Part shown: piece after piece, positions 15,362-24,316 of the stretch | Layout: each line of letters opens with the position of its first letter | Position numbering within the stretch: the stretch's first letter is position 1 | Source of the DNA: Micavibrio sp. | GTDB lineage: Bacteria > Pseudomonadota > Alphaproteobacteria > Micavibrionales > UBA2020 | Direction: 5' to 3' | DNA: 64,000 nt | Assembly: GCA_028283745.1 (NCBI GenBank) | Contig: JAPWJZ010000008.1 | Coordinates: 186,001-250,000 of the forward strand | Notes under the pieces: generated by a model | What the model saw: only the letters and a program-made list of their open reading frames with translations | What the model was told of the DNA's origin: nothing | Database searches by the model: none | Program-made: the position numbers and the translations under genes

Positions 15362-17740
15362 GTGAGCGATCAAGGTCAACATTCCGGAAAGACACCGCAA
15401 CAGCCGTCGTTTTTCGACCGGCTGCTGGATGGCTTGATGCCTGCGCGGGTCGAGCGCCGCCGCATTAGCCGCGAGCATGACCGCATGGAAGCCTTCCTGC
15501 GCGCCATTCCTATCGAATATTGCGGCTGGGACAATGACGGCGTGCAGGCCATGTCGCCCGGTTTCTGCAGCCTGCTCGGCGTTGAAAAAATCGACAGCAT
15601 TCATGATTTGCACGCCGGCCTGAACGCGGGCGATGCCGCCGCGATTGAAGGCCTGTACGACCGCCTGCAGCAATACGGCGAGCATTTTGACATTGGCGTT
15701 TATACGCACAACGGCAAGCGCGCCATTAAGCTGTACGGCAAGCGCGGCATCATCCAGCCGAAAACGCCGGGCGCCGCCGGCACGCCGCAATTATTCTCCG
15801 TCGTATGGGGCATGGATATTACCGATTTCGCGCAGGCCGCCGTGCGCGGCGTTGAAGCCGTCGCCGCCGTCGAAAAGCGCGAGGCCGATTTACGCGCCAT
15901 TGCCAACGCCCTGCCGTTCCCGTTGTGGGTGCGCAACCAGAAGCTGGATATTACCTGGGTCAACAAGGCCTATACCAAGATTGTCGATGATACCGCCGCC
16001 GCCGTGGTGGCCGAGCAGAAAGAGCTGCCCCTGACGGGCGCGAGCAAGGCAGATTTGACGCAGCGCATCCTGGCGCAGCGCGCGCTGTCAAAGCTCGGGC
16101 AGCAATCCGTGCGCGGGCACATGATTGTGGAAGGCCAGCGCAAATTAATGGAAGCAACCGAAGTGCCCATGCCCGCCGAAAAGCGCGTCATCGGCTTTGC
16201 AACGGATGTGACCAAGGAAGAAGAATGGGAGGCGGGTTACGCCCGCCTTGCAACATCGCACCAGAACGCGCTTGAACAGCTGCGCACCGCGATTGCGATG
16301 TTCGATGTGGATACGCGCCTCGAATTTTACAATTCCGCCTACGAACAACTGACCGGCATGAACGGCACGTGGCTGGACACGAAGCCGAAATTAATCGAGA
16401 TTATCGAGAAGCTGCGCGAGCTGCGCAAACTGCCCGAACAGGCGGATTACAAGCAGTTCAAACAGGCCTGGCTGAACAAGTTCACCGCGCTGCTGGAGCC
16501 GTACGAGGAAATGCAGTACCTGCCGGATGGCACGGTGCTGCGCCTTATCGTCGTGCCGCGCCCCATGGGCGGCCTTATCTGGACGCTGGAAGACGTGACA
16601 TCCCGCCTGCAGCTGGAAACATCGTACAATACGCTGATCGCCGTGCAGGAAGAGACGATGGATAACCTCGCCGAGGGCATCGCCGTGTTCGGGGAAGATG
16701 GCCGCACCAAACTTTCCAACCAGGCCTTCGCCCGCATGTGGGATATTCCGCCCGCGGAAATGGAAGGTTCCCCCCATATCGCGCACATTGTCGAGCGCAC
16801 GCGCAGCTTCTTTGATGCCGATAAATGGGCCGCCATGAAACAGGTGGTGCTGGCCAATGCGCTGGAGCGTGAACCGCGCCGCGGCCGTCTGCAGCGGAAC
16901 AACGGTACCGTGCTGGAATATTCCGTCGTGCCTTTGCCGGACGGGAATATTTTAAACGCCTACTTCGATATTACCGACACCGTAAAGGTCGAGCAGGCGC
17001 TGCTGGAAAAGAACGCCGCGCTTGAAGAAGCCGAACGGCTGAAGACGGATTTTCTTGCCAACGTGTCGTACCAGCTGCGCACGCCGCTGAACGCCATCAT
17101 GGGCTTTGCGGAAATGCTGAACCAGCAGTACTTCGGCAAGCTCAACGACCGCCAGCTGGAATATACCAGCAGCATGATCGAGGCAGGGCAGCGCCTTGTC
17201 TCCCTCGTCAACGACATCCTCGACCTTTCCACCATCGAGGCGGGGTACCTGAAGCTTTATCCCGCCGATATCAACGTGCGCGGCCTGATTGACCAGGTAG
17301 CGCAGCTGACGGAAGACTGGGCGCGCAAGCAGCGGCTGGATATTACCGTGGACTGCCCCAACGACGGCCTCAGCTTTCAGGCAGATGAACGGCGCATCAA
17401 GCAGGTATTGCTGAACCTGATCAGCAACGCCATCAATTACAGCCCCAACGGCGGCACCGTCACCATTTCAGCGGAGCGCAACGGCGCGTTCCTGTACCTT
17501 GGCGTGCGCGACAGCGGCATGGGCATTCCGGCGGAAGACCTTGCCCGCGTCTTTACGCCGTTTGAAAAAATTCACAGCAAAAAAGTCCACCGCCGCAGCG
17601 GCGCAGGCCTTGGCCTTGCCCTCGTCAAAAGCATCGTCGTGCTGCACGGCGGCGACGTGACGATTGAAAGCCAGGAAGGCCTTGGCACCACGGTCATCTG
17701 CAAGCTGCCGCTGAAGGCAGTCGAACAGCCCGCGGCTTAA
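15362..17740 (+). CDS. divL: DivL-type sensor histidine kinase homologue (Tyr replaces the phospho-acceptor His)
   Basis: The 792-residue product is a soluble multi-PAS protein: PAS-like segments at about 45-150, 170-290, 300-420 and 420-545, then a HisKA/HATPase module. The H-box reads FLANVSYQLRTPLNAIMGFA, with Tyr570 where kinases have the phospho-accepting His. The ATP-binding boxes are intact: NLISNAINYSP (N), RDSGMGI (G1) and RSGAGLGLALVKS (G2). A Tyr at this site is the hallmark of Caulobacter DivL, which modulates CckA and hence CtrA. The position beside ahcY is also typical of DivL genes. It starts with GTG at 15362. It has no membrane segment, whereas Caulobacter DivL is membrane-anchored. 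Confidence 0.85.
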   Translation: MSDQGQHSGKTPQQPSFFDRLLDGLMPARVERRRISREHDRMEAFLRAIPIEYCGWDNDGVQAMSPGFCSLLGVEKIDSIHDLHAGLNAGDAAAIEGLYDRLQQYGEHFDIGVYTHNGKRAIKLYGKRGIIQPKTPGAAGTPQLFSVVWGMDITDFAQAAVRGVEAVAAVEKREADLRAIANALPFPLWVRNQKLDITWVNKAYTKIVDDTAAAVVAEQKELPLTGASKADLTQRILAQRALSKLGQQSVRGHMIVEGQRKLMEATEVPMPAEKRVIGFATDVTKEEEWEAGYARLATSHQNALEQLRTAIAMFDVDTRLEFYNSAYEQLTGMNGTWLDTKPKLIEIIEKLRELRKLPEQADYKQFKQAWLNKFTALLEPYEEMQYLPDGTVLRLIVVPRPMGGLIWTLEDVTSRLQLETSYNTLIAVQEETMDNLAEGIAVFGEDGRTKLSNQAFARMWDIPPAEMEGSPHIAHIVERTRSFFDADKWAAMKQVVLANALEREPRRGRLQRNNGTVLEYSVVPLPDGNILNAYFDITDTVKVEQALLEKNAALEEAERLKTDFLANVSYQLRTPLNAIMGFAEMLNQQYFGKLNDRQLEYTSSMIEAGQRLVSLVNDILDLSTIEAGYLKLYPADINVRGLIDQVAQLTEDWARKQRLDITVDCPNDGLSFQADERRIKQVLLNLISNAINYSPNGGTVTISAERNGAFLYLGVRDSGMGIPAEDLARVFTPFEKIHSKKVHRRSGAGLGLALVKSIVVLHGGDVTIESQEGLGTTVICKLPLKAVEQPAA

Positions 17741-17748
17741 AGCATCCG

Positions 17749-18306
17749 CTATTTTCGCAGGCCTGCGGCATCATTTTTAATGATGCCGTCGTCAGATGAT
17801 ATTTGGTAAAAAACGCCGGAAATTTCGTGGCTCCATTCTTTAGCCGCGCCGCAGTTGTTAATCGCGTAAAATAGCGGATCTATTCTTTCTCTAATGTTGC
17901 CATCATCGTCTTTGTACTGGGATTTGTAATCCACGCGAACGAGATCAAGATTTTCGGCAACGATAGAGTCAAGGAAGCCCGCATCGCGGTCTTCGCCATA
18001 TTCAGAGGAAAAATCGGTTCTTGTGATTTTGCAGCAATCCGGGTTCGCAGATAAAAATTCGTCCGCATCAGCGTAATGGGTCAGGTTCGTATAAGTGCCA
18101 TAGCCGCCAACTTTGTTGAGCGGAATCTTAATGGCTCTATTTTGTTCGGCAAGGCCAAAGCCGATCGCGGCCAGAATTTTTTCATCACGCGATGCTATTG
18201 AAAGCCTCGATACGCAGACATCTGCTTTGTGCAGCAGGGCAGAAGTAAAAACCAGGCCCGCGACGAGGGTAATTGAAAGAATGAAGCGGAATGCCTTCTT
18301 TCGCAT
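17749..18306 (-). CDS. Hypothetical membrane-anchored protein
   Basis: The product has an N-terminal hydrophobic segment (RFILSITLVAGLVFTSALLH) acting as signal anchor, then about 155 polar, probably periplasmic residues with four cysteines. I recognise no family. The ATG at 18306 (MRKKAFRF) is preferred because the upstream TTG-started extension (to 18369) is proline-rich and unlike a signal peptide. Base composition is more AT-rich than its neighbours. It is convergent with the divL homologue (8-bp gap). Confidence 0.5.
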   Translation of the reverse strand: MRKKAFRFILSITLVAGLVFTSALLHKADVCVSRLSIASRDEKILAAIGFGLAEQNRAIKIPLNKVGGYGTYTNLTHYADADEFLSANPDCCKITRTDFSSEYGEDRDAGFLDSIVAENLDLVRVDYKSQYKDDDGNIRERIDPLFYAINNCGAAKEWSHEISGVFYQISSDDGIIKNDAAGLRK

Positions 18307-18376
18307 CAGCGGGCCTGGCTTTTTCCGGCTTGCCGCAGCAGGGCTCTGCGGGGCCAAAGGCGGTATCAAAGGCTTG

Positions 18377-18571
18377 TTAAATCCACAGCGGCACTTCGTC
18401 TTCTAGCTCGCGCTGGCGGCGGCGGTGTTCGCTGGCGTTCAGGCGGTGCCAGTAGAAGGCCGCGCCCGCCATGCCAAGCGGGACAGCGGCCTCTACCGGT
18501 AAGTGCATGGCGATAATTGCCATGAGGAAAAGAGCGAGTGCGTACATTACTTTTGAGGAAAGGGCAGTCAT
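18377..18571 (-). CDS. Small membrane protein (64 aa)
   Basis: The product has one or two hydrophobic segments (VMYALALFLMAIIAMHLPVE and VPLGMAGAAFYW), then a charged tail RRRQRELEDEVPLWI. The ATG at 18571 has a GGAGCG ribosome site (reverse strand); a longer in-frame reading to 18769 is unlikely. It has no recognised family. It lies just upstream of the anchored protein, possibly in one transcript. Confidence 0.5.
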   Translation of the reverse strand: MTALSSKVMYALALFLMAIIAMHLPVEAAVPLGMAGAAFYWHRLNASEHRRRQRELEDEVPLWI

Positions 18572-18771
18572 GAAAAACGCTCCGGGGAAGATAGGGTAGT
18601 GGCAACAGTTGTGTCGTAACAGTTGGGAAGTTCGTAACAATGGAAACTTCTCTTGAGGAAGTAAGCACAGCATAACAAAGCCGCCCGCCAAACGAATGAC
18701 GATGCAAAGGCATTTTTGTGCAATTTTTGTGCATGACGAAAATGCAATGTTGGACGGATGAATGTGCAAAT

Positions 18772-18803
18772 AAAAACCCCGCCGGTTAAAGGGCGGGGTT
18801 TTT
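18772..18803 (-). terminator. Rho-independent terminator after rne
   Basis: AAAAACCCCGCC pairs with GGCGGGGTTTTT around a short loop. On the reverse strand it lies 25 bp beyond the rne stop. Confidence 0.85.
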
Positions 18804-18827
18804 GTATTAGTTGGCTGTCACCGAAGG

Positions 18828-21800
18828 TTATTCGGTCAGGCGTTTCCACCAGCCCTTGCGGGATTTGCCGTCGCCACCGTCGTTATTGGCATCGCCGCCG
18901 TTATCGCCGGCATTGCCTTGCTGGTGGTCATGGTTCTGGTTGCCGCCATGCGAGCCGCCATGGGTGCCGGTCGCCTGCTGGGGCGCTTCATAGCTGCGTT
19001 CCGCGCGGGGTTGGCTGTGGTGCTGGCTTTGTTGCTGCGGTGCTTCCGCGGCATAGGCCGGCTGCTCGCCAAGGCCGGGCAGGTCGCCGTTTTGCTGGCG
19101 GTTGCCGTTACGCTCGCCACGTTCGCCGCGGTTACGGTTGCGACCGCCGCGGCGGCCACGGTTGCGGCCCCCTTCGCGGTTGCCGCCTTCACGGCCACCT
19201 TCACGGCGGGGTTGTTGCTGCTGGCCTTCGCCGCCTTCCATCTGGAATTCGGGTGCGCCATCGCCCTGCTCGAAAGCGGGGGCTTCGCCGCCTTCAGCGT
19301 TGAAGTCCTGTTCGGGGTTGCCCGCGTTGTCGCCACCGGCAGCGGCTTCACCGCCCTGGGCGCGGTCAAACGGACGGTCGCCACGGCGGCCACCGCGACG
19401 GCGCCCCCCTCTGCGGCCACGGCGACGGCCGCCGCGGCCATCGTCGCCTTCTGCATCTGCGGCGACGGGTGCGCCGTCAACCGGTGCTTCGCCGTCAATG
19501 ACGGCTGCGGCATGGCGGGGCTGGTTGCGGTCTCTGTTGCCGCCATCACGGTTACCGTCACGATTACCATCACGGTTACCATGGCGATCGCCACGGCCAC
19601 CGCGGTTGCGGTCACGGCCGCCATCTCTGCCGCCATGACGGCCACGGCCGCCACCTTCGGCTTCGGCGGGGTCGTTATAGCTGCGGCCTTCTTCGCGCAG
19701 GTCATCTTCCGACACGGTCGAATGGTCGGTGATGTCTTCTTCCGTCAGTTCGGGCAGGTCGGACATATCAACCGTCTGCACGTGCTGCGGGCGCTGCGGG
19801 CGGTTATCACGCGCCTGCTGGCCGGTGGTTTTCACCACTTCAATGTTATAGGCGGGTTTCAGCAGCGATTCATCGGCACGCAGCGAAACGCGGATGTTGT
19901 AGCGGCGTTCAATGGCCGCCAGCATCTCGCGCTTGTGGTTGAAGATGTACAGCGCGATTTCGCCGGGCAGGTTGACGCAGATTTCGGAAGCGCGGCCGCG
20001 CAGGCCCTCTTCTTCAAGCGCGCGCAGGATGAGAACCGCGGTGGTTTCAACCGTGCGCACAAGGCCGGAGCCCTGGCAATGCTTGCAGACTTCAAAGTTG
20101 GTTTCAACCAGCGACGGGTGCAGGCGCTGGCGCGACAGTTCAAGCAGGCCAAAGGCGGAAATGCGGCCCAGCTGAATGCGTGCGCGGTCGTTCTGCATGG
20201 CGTCGCGCAGGCGGCGTTCCACAATGCGGTCGTTGCGCTTGTCTTCCATGTCGATGAAGTCGATGACGATCAGGCCGCCCTGGTCGCGCAGGCGCAACTG
20301 GCGGGCAATTTCATCGGCAGCTTCAATGTTGGTCTTGAGGGCTGTTTCCTCGATATGGCGGCCCTTGGTGGCTCTTCCTGAGTTCACGTCGATCGAGACC
20401 ATCGCCTCGGTCGGGTTGATGACGATATAGCCGCCCGACTTCAAATGAACGGTCGGGTTGTGGATTTCGTCGATCTGCGATTCAACCTGGTAGCGGAAGA
20501 ACAGCGGAATCGTGTCGTCGGTATACTGGTGAATGCGGTCCGCGTGGCTCGGCATCAGGGTCTTCATGAAGTCGCGGGCGCCGGTGTAGCCGGTTTCGCC
20601 CGAAACATGAACTTCGTCGATGTCGCGGCGGTACAGGTCGCGGATGGCGCGCTTGATAAGGTTGCCTTCTTCATAGATAAGGGCGGGCGCGGAAGATTTC
20701 AGCGTATATTCGCGGATCTGGTCCCAGAGGCGCAGCAGGTAATCGAGGTCGCGCTTGATTTCCGCCTTCGAGCGGGCAACGCCCGCCGTGCGCAGAATGA
20801 CCGACATGCCTTCCGGCACGTTCAGTTCCTGCAGGATTTTCTTCAGGCGCTGGCGGTCCTTGGCATTGGAAACTTTGCGGGAAACGCCGCCGCCACGGGG
20901 TGAGTTCGGCATCAGCACGCAATAGCGGCCGGGCAGGGAGATGTAGCTGGTGACAGCCGCGCCCTTGTTGCCGCGCTCTTCCTTGCTGATCTGGATCAGC
21001 ATGATCTGGTTGCGCTTGATGACTTCCTGGATTTTGTAACGGCGCTTGATGGACGAGCGGTAAACGGGGGATTCAACCACGTCGCCGCCGACCATTTCAA
21101 CGTCGCCGTCCTTGTCGCCGTGCTGGCGGGCGCGGGCGGGCTGGCCGCCGGCGTTCTGCGCATCGGCGGCGGAGGCTTCGCCGCTGGCAGCTTCGGTATT
21201 GTTGTTGTCGGCAGCCTGACCGGCGGGCGCATCGGCATGGTGGACATCGTGATGGTGGGCATCATGATGGACATGCTGGTGGGCGGCGGGTGCCTCGGTT
21301 TCGGCGGCAATGCCGGCGGCCTGCTCGTCGGTGTCTTCTTCCTCGTCGTCGATCAGCGAATCCTGCTGCATGTCGGCGGCAAGCGAACCGGTGTGCTTGG
21401 GCACATAGGCTTCCTCGGCAACCTCGATGATGGTGGCTTGCGGGTGGTCGTGGCCTTCCTCGTCGCTGCCTTCCTCGTCTTCGTCGTCGAAGTCTTCAAG
21501 GCTGTGGCCCTGCGCTGCCAGTTCGGCTGCGTCTTCTTCGTCTTCGCGGGCGGCCTGTTCGGCGGCAAGGGCGCGTTCTTCCGCCAGCAGCGCTTCGCGG
21601 TCGGCGATCGGAATGCGGTAATAATCGGGGTGAATTTCAGGGAAGGGCAGGAAGCCGTGGCGGTTGCCGCCGAAATCGACGAAGGCGGCCTGCAGGGAAG
21701 GCTCAACGCGGGTAACTTTTACAAGATAGATGTTACCTTTAAGCTGCTTGCGGACGAGCGTTTCGTAATCGTATTCCTCAAGCTTGTTGCCGGAGATAAC

Positions 21801-21854
21801 GGCCACGCGGGTTTCTTCCGGGTGGGTTGCGTCAATCAGCATCCGTTTTGTCAT
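18828..21854 (-). CDS. rne: Ribonuclease E/G
   Basis: RNase E starts mRNA decay and processes stable RNA. The 1,008-residue product starts MTKRMLIDATHPEETRV, has an S1 domain split by an acidic, low-complexity insert of about 190 residues (DDEDEEGSDEEGHDH, His/Asp-rich HHDAHHHDVHH) as in other Alphaproteobacteria, then the catalytic DNase-I-like domain (VDVNSGRAT, IVIDFIDMEDKRN) and the Zn-link CKHCQGSG. The C-terminal 330 residues are disordered and Arg/Gly-rich, fit for RNA and partner binding, ending KGWWKRLTE. An upstream in-frame start at 21896 is less likely. A leader of about 370 nt precedes it. Confidence 0.96.
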   Translation of the reverse strand: MTKRMLIDATHPEETRVAVISGNKLEEYDYETLVRKQLKGNIYLVKVTRVEPSLQAAFVDFGGNRHGFLPFPEIHPDYYRIPIADREALLAEERALAAEQAAREDEEDAAELAAQGHSLEDFDDEDEEGSDEEGHDHPQATIIEVAEEAYVPKHTGSLAADMQQDSLIDDEEEDTDEQAAGIAAETEAPAAHQHVHHDAHHHDVHHADAPAGQAADNNNTEAASGEASAADAQNAGGQPARARQHGDKDGDVEMVGGDVVESPVYRSSIKRRYKIQEVIKRNQIMLIQISKEERGNKGAAVTSYISLPGRYCVLMPNSPRGGGVSRKVSNAKDRQRLKKILQELNVPEGMSVILRTAGVARSKAEIKRDLDYLLRLWDQIREYTLKSSAPALIYEEGNLIKRAIRDLYRRDIDEVHVSGETGYTGARDFMKTLMPSHADRIHQYTDDTIPLFFRYQVESQIDEIHNPTVHLKSGGYIVINPTEAMVSIDVNSGRATKGRHIEETALKTNIEAADEIARQLRLRDQGGLIVIDFIDMEDKRNDRIVERRLRDAMQNDRARIQLGRISAFGLLELSRQRLHPSLVETNFEVCKHCQGSGLVRTVETTAVLILRALEEEGLRGRASEICVNLPGEIALYIFNHKREMLAAIERRYNIRVSLRADESLLKPAYNIEVVKTTGQQARDNRPQRPQHVQTVDMSDLPELTEEDITDHSTVSEDDLREEGRSYNDPAEAEGGGRGRHGGRDGGRDRNRGGRGDRHGNRDGNRDGNRDGGNRDRNQPRHAAAVIDGEAPVDGAPVAADAEGDDGRGGRRRGRRGGRRRGGRRGDRPFDRAQGGEAAAGGDNAGNPEQDFNAEGGEAPAFEQGDGAPEFQMEGGEGQQQQPRREGGREGGNREGGRNRGRRGGRNRNRGERGERNGNRQQNGDLPGLGEQPAYAAEAPQQQSQHHSQPRAERSYEAPQQATGTHGGSHGGNQNHDHQQGNAGDNGGDANNDGGDGKSRKGWWKRLTE

Positions 21855-22230
21855 GTCGTATAATCCTTTTTTGGCGCAAGCCGAGAGCTTTCCCATTGCG
21901 ACATAAGGGAAAAAACCGGCGCACCGATGTTTTGATTAAAGGTCTTCCTAGGCGGGGCTGGAGCATCTTAAGTACTGTATCTCAGGCGTCCCATCTACTT
22001 ACCGTGTAGAGAGCGTCCGAAGGTATGCCGAACGCTGCTTTCAAAGTCACTGCCTGTCCATCACCGCGGCTCATCCATACTGGTCTTTCCCGGGGTAGTC
22101 GCCGAAAAAGTCAGGAGGTGAAATAAGCCAAGAACCTCAAAACTCGTTGACCTGATGTTTTTTCAACATGCGCGGCGGGGTAAACCCTTGAGCCACAACC
22201 TATGGAAAAAGACATCTCTGTCGCGTCTTT

Positions 22231-22260
22231 ATAGTAGTCTTAAATTGCCCACAGCCTCAA
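22231..22260 (-). promoter_or_regulatory. Candidate rne promoter
   Basis: On the reverse strand TTGAGG, an 18-bp spacer and TACTAT resemble a sigma-70 promoter. It is the best match I found upstream of rne. Confidence 0.35.
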
Positions 22261-22328
22261 TGGTTTATTTCGGGCTTTCTTGATGGTGAAGGTTGGAAAT
22301 GCTTAACCTGCTGGAATCACAATATTTA

Positions 22329-22357
22329 TTGTGAAGGGGTAAGGGCAGGGTTATAGT
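22329..22357 (+). promoter_or_regulatory. Candidate amidase promoter
   Basis: TTGTGA, a 17-bp spacer and TATAGT lie 50 bp ahead of the amidase start codon. Confidence 0.4.
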
Positions 22358-22406
22358 GGAGGTGCAATTGTAGGGCGCCACTTGGGTTTATGCGGGGTTT
22401 TGGTTC

Positions 22407-23831
22407 GTGCGACTCAGTCGATTTATTTCCATAGTTCTTCCGATGCTGGCGCTGCTCGCGGTTGCCGGCCCCGGCCATGAAGCACAGGCGGTCACGCCCG
22501 TGCCGCAAATGGTCGAAAAGCTGCGCACCGGCATTAACGGGCAGAATACCCGCATCGTCTTCGACCTTGCCCGCAAAACCGATTTCCGCGCGTTTCACAT
22601 GGATGGCCCCGCCCGCGTGGTGGTTGATTTTGAGGCCGCGGGCTGGCGTGCCGCCAAATCCGCTCCCCTTAACGGCGGGCTTATCAAGTCGTACCGCAGC
22701 GGCACGCTGGATGACGGTCTGACCCGCGTTATTTTTGACCTTGCCCGGCCCGCGGTGATTGCCGGTGCCTTTACCCTGCCCGCCAGCGCGTTTGAAAAGA
22801 ACCGCCTTGTCATCGACCTCATGCCCGCGTCCGACAACCTGTTCAAGTCGCAGCAGGCGCTGGTGTTTGGCAACCGCGACCTGAAGGGCACGGGCAGCGC
22901 GCCCAAAACCGTTTCCAGCTTTGCCGACATGCAAAACCGCGCCGTGCGCGACGCGAGCGTGCCGGATGCCGACGCCGCCGTGACCGGCGTGTTGCGCAAA
23001 CCCGCCACGAACAGCAACAATAATGGCAATAACAGCGGCGCAAATAATGGCAGTAACGGCGGCGCAGCCGCACAGGACAATAACACCGACAAACCCGCGC
23101 CCCTCACGCTGCGCCGTGTCGAAAGCGGCCCCAAGACCTATACTGTGGTGATTGACGCAGGCCACGGCGGCGAAGACCCGGGCGCGCTCGGCTGCTGCGG
23201 CATCCGCGAAAAGAACATCACCCTTGCGATTGCAAAAGCCCTGCAAACCAAGCTGGTGGAAACCGGCCGTTACCGGGTGGTGCTGACGCGTTCCAAGGAC
23301 ATCTATATCAAGCTGCGCGAGCGGGTGGATATTTCCCGCCGCGCCAAGGGCGACCTGTTTATTTCCATCCATGCGGATAAAATTGACCGTGCGGGCGTGC
23401 GCGGCGCCTCCATTTACACCCTGTCCCAGAACGCGTCCGACAAGGAAACCGAGCGTCTGGCGGAGCAGGAGAACAATTCAGGCGTGGTCGCCGGCGTGGA
23501 CCTGGCGCAGGAGAATACCGACGTTGCGGGGATTCTCCTCGATCTTGCCATGCGGGAGAAGATGAACGAGTCGAAGCTGTTGTCGAGGTTTCTCGAACAG
23601 TCTCTTGATAACAATAGTGTAAGACTGTTGCCAAATTCCCACAGGGCTGCTGGCTTCGCTGTTTTGAAGGCTCCGGACATCCCTTCGGTGCTGATCGAGA
23701 CGGGCTTTTTATCCAACCCCGATGAAGCAAAACTGCTTTCAACACCAGCATTTCAGGCACGTATCGCTGCTGCGATCACCGATGGCGTGGATGCCTACTT
23801 CCGAAAAATACAGGCCCTCCAAAAGTACTGA
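22407..23831 (+). CDS. N-acetylmuramoyl-L-alanine amidase, AmiC type (AMIN + Amidase_3)
   Basis: The 474-residue product is a periplasmic zinc amidase that cleaves the peptide stem from muramic acid during cell separation. It has a signal peptide (LSRFISIVLPMLALLAVAGP), an AMIN domain at about 35-150, an Asn/Gly-rich linker (about 195-225) and the Amidase_3 domain: VVIDAGHGGEDPGA (zinc His), the IREKN glutamate, LFISIHADK (second His) and VLIETGFLSNPDE (catalytic Glu). The GTG start at 22407 gives a good signal peptide. In many Alphaproteobacteria this gene neighbours rne and a class A PBP; here rne is divergent and the PBP lies 18 kb away. Confidence 0.94.
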   Translation: MRLSRFISIVLPMLALLAVAGPGHEAQAVTPVPQMVEKLRTGINGQNTRIVFDLARKTDFRAFHMDGPARVVVDFEAAGWRAAKSAPLNGGLIKSYRSGTLDDGLTRVIFDLARPAVIAGAFTLPASAFEKNRLVIDLMPASDNLFKSQQALVFGNRDLKGTGSAPKTVSSFADMQNRAVRDASVPDADAAVTGVLRKPATNSNNNGNNSGANNGSNGGAAAQDNNTDKPAPLTLRRVESGPKTYTVVIDAGHGGEDPGALGCCGIREKNITLAIAKALQTKLVETGRYRVVLTRSKDIYIKLRERVDISRRAKGDLFISIHADKIDRAGVRGASIYTLSQNASDKETERLAEQENNSGVVAGVDLAQENTDVAGILLDLAMREKMNESKLLSRFLEQSLDNNSVRLLPNSHRAAGFAVLKAPDIPSVLIETGFLSNPDEAKLLSTPAFQARIAAAITDGVDAYFRKIQALQKY

Positions 23832-23981
23832 TTCCGGCAGAATCGGCCCCCGAACCTCTATTATCTGCAAGGCTAAGCCAATAGACTCGCTGGCTTATCT
23901 GTAGTAATAAAATGAGGTGTTACAACAGTTGTAAACTGCCCTTCCGTAACAAGAGGGCAAAAACTAAAAATGAGGAAAAAA

Positions 23982-24161
23982 ATGAAACACGCTATCCTGG
24001 CACTTTCTCTCGTCGCAGTTCTCGGCCTGGCTGCTTGCTCCAACAACGGCGGCACCTGGACCCCCATGTCCGGCGGCCGTACCGCTGGCGAAGGCACCGT
24101 CGAACAGACGAAAGTTGAGCACAAAGCTGACCGCGCTGTTAGCCACTCGCTCCACAAATAA
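23982..24161 (+). CDS. Small lipoprotein (59 aa)
   Basis: The product starts MKHAILALSLVAVLGLAACS, a short lipoprotein signal peptide with lipobox LAAC (Cys19), followed by about 40 polar residues with no cysteines (NNGGTWTPMSGGRTAGEGTV). It should be a small membrane-anchored lipoprotein. I chose the ATG at 23982, with GAGG 6 bp ahead, over the one four codons upstream at 23970. A strong terminator follows. No family recognised. Confidence 0.7.
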   Translation: MKHAILALSLVAVLGLAACSNNGGTWTPMSGGRTAGEGTVEQTKVEHKADRAVSHSLHK

Positions 24162-24191
24162 GCCTTTTTCCTTCGCTTAGAAGGAAACAGC

Positions 24192-24229
24192 AAAAACCGC
24201 GCCGAGAGTTTATCTCCGGCGCGGTTTTT
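24192..24229 (+). terminator. Rho-independent terminator after the small lipoprotein
   Basis: A 13-bp inverted repeat AAAAACCGCGCCG with its complement, ending in a T run, lies 30 bp after the lipoprotein stop. Confidence 0.85.
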
Positions 24230-24316
24230 CTTTGCGTGTTTTACGCACAAAAAATTAAGTGCGTGACCTGTTGTGTGTCAAATCGGCGTGGCGAAAACGT
24301 CACGCGCTTTCCGGCA

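Larger units (their letters stand above)
21855..22406. other. Divergent intergenic region with long rne leader
   Basis: This 552-bp stretch holds no convincing gene. On the reverse strand TTGAGG-N18-TACTAT (22231-22260) could be the rne promoter, which would leave a 5' leader of about 370 nt with several short inverted repeats (for example CTAC/GTAG near 21995 and AGCGT/ACGCT near 22010-22035). RNase E mRNAs are often autoregulated through such leaders, so this is the likely meaning. On the forward strand a promoter for the amidase is near 22329-22357. I do not recognise 6S, SRP, RNase P or tmRNA in it. Confidence 0.5.

Noticed and set aside
18918..20381. 487-codon open frame antisense to rne
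   Set aside because: It covers the Arg/Gly-rich part of rne in the complementary frame and encodes repetitive Val/Ala/Thr residues with no recognisable domain.
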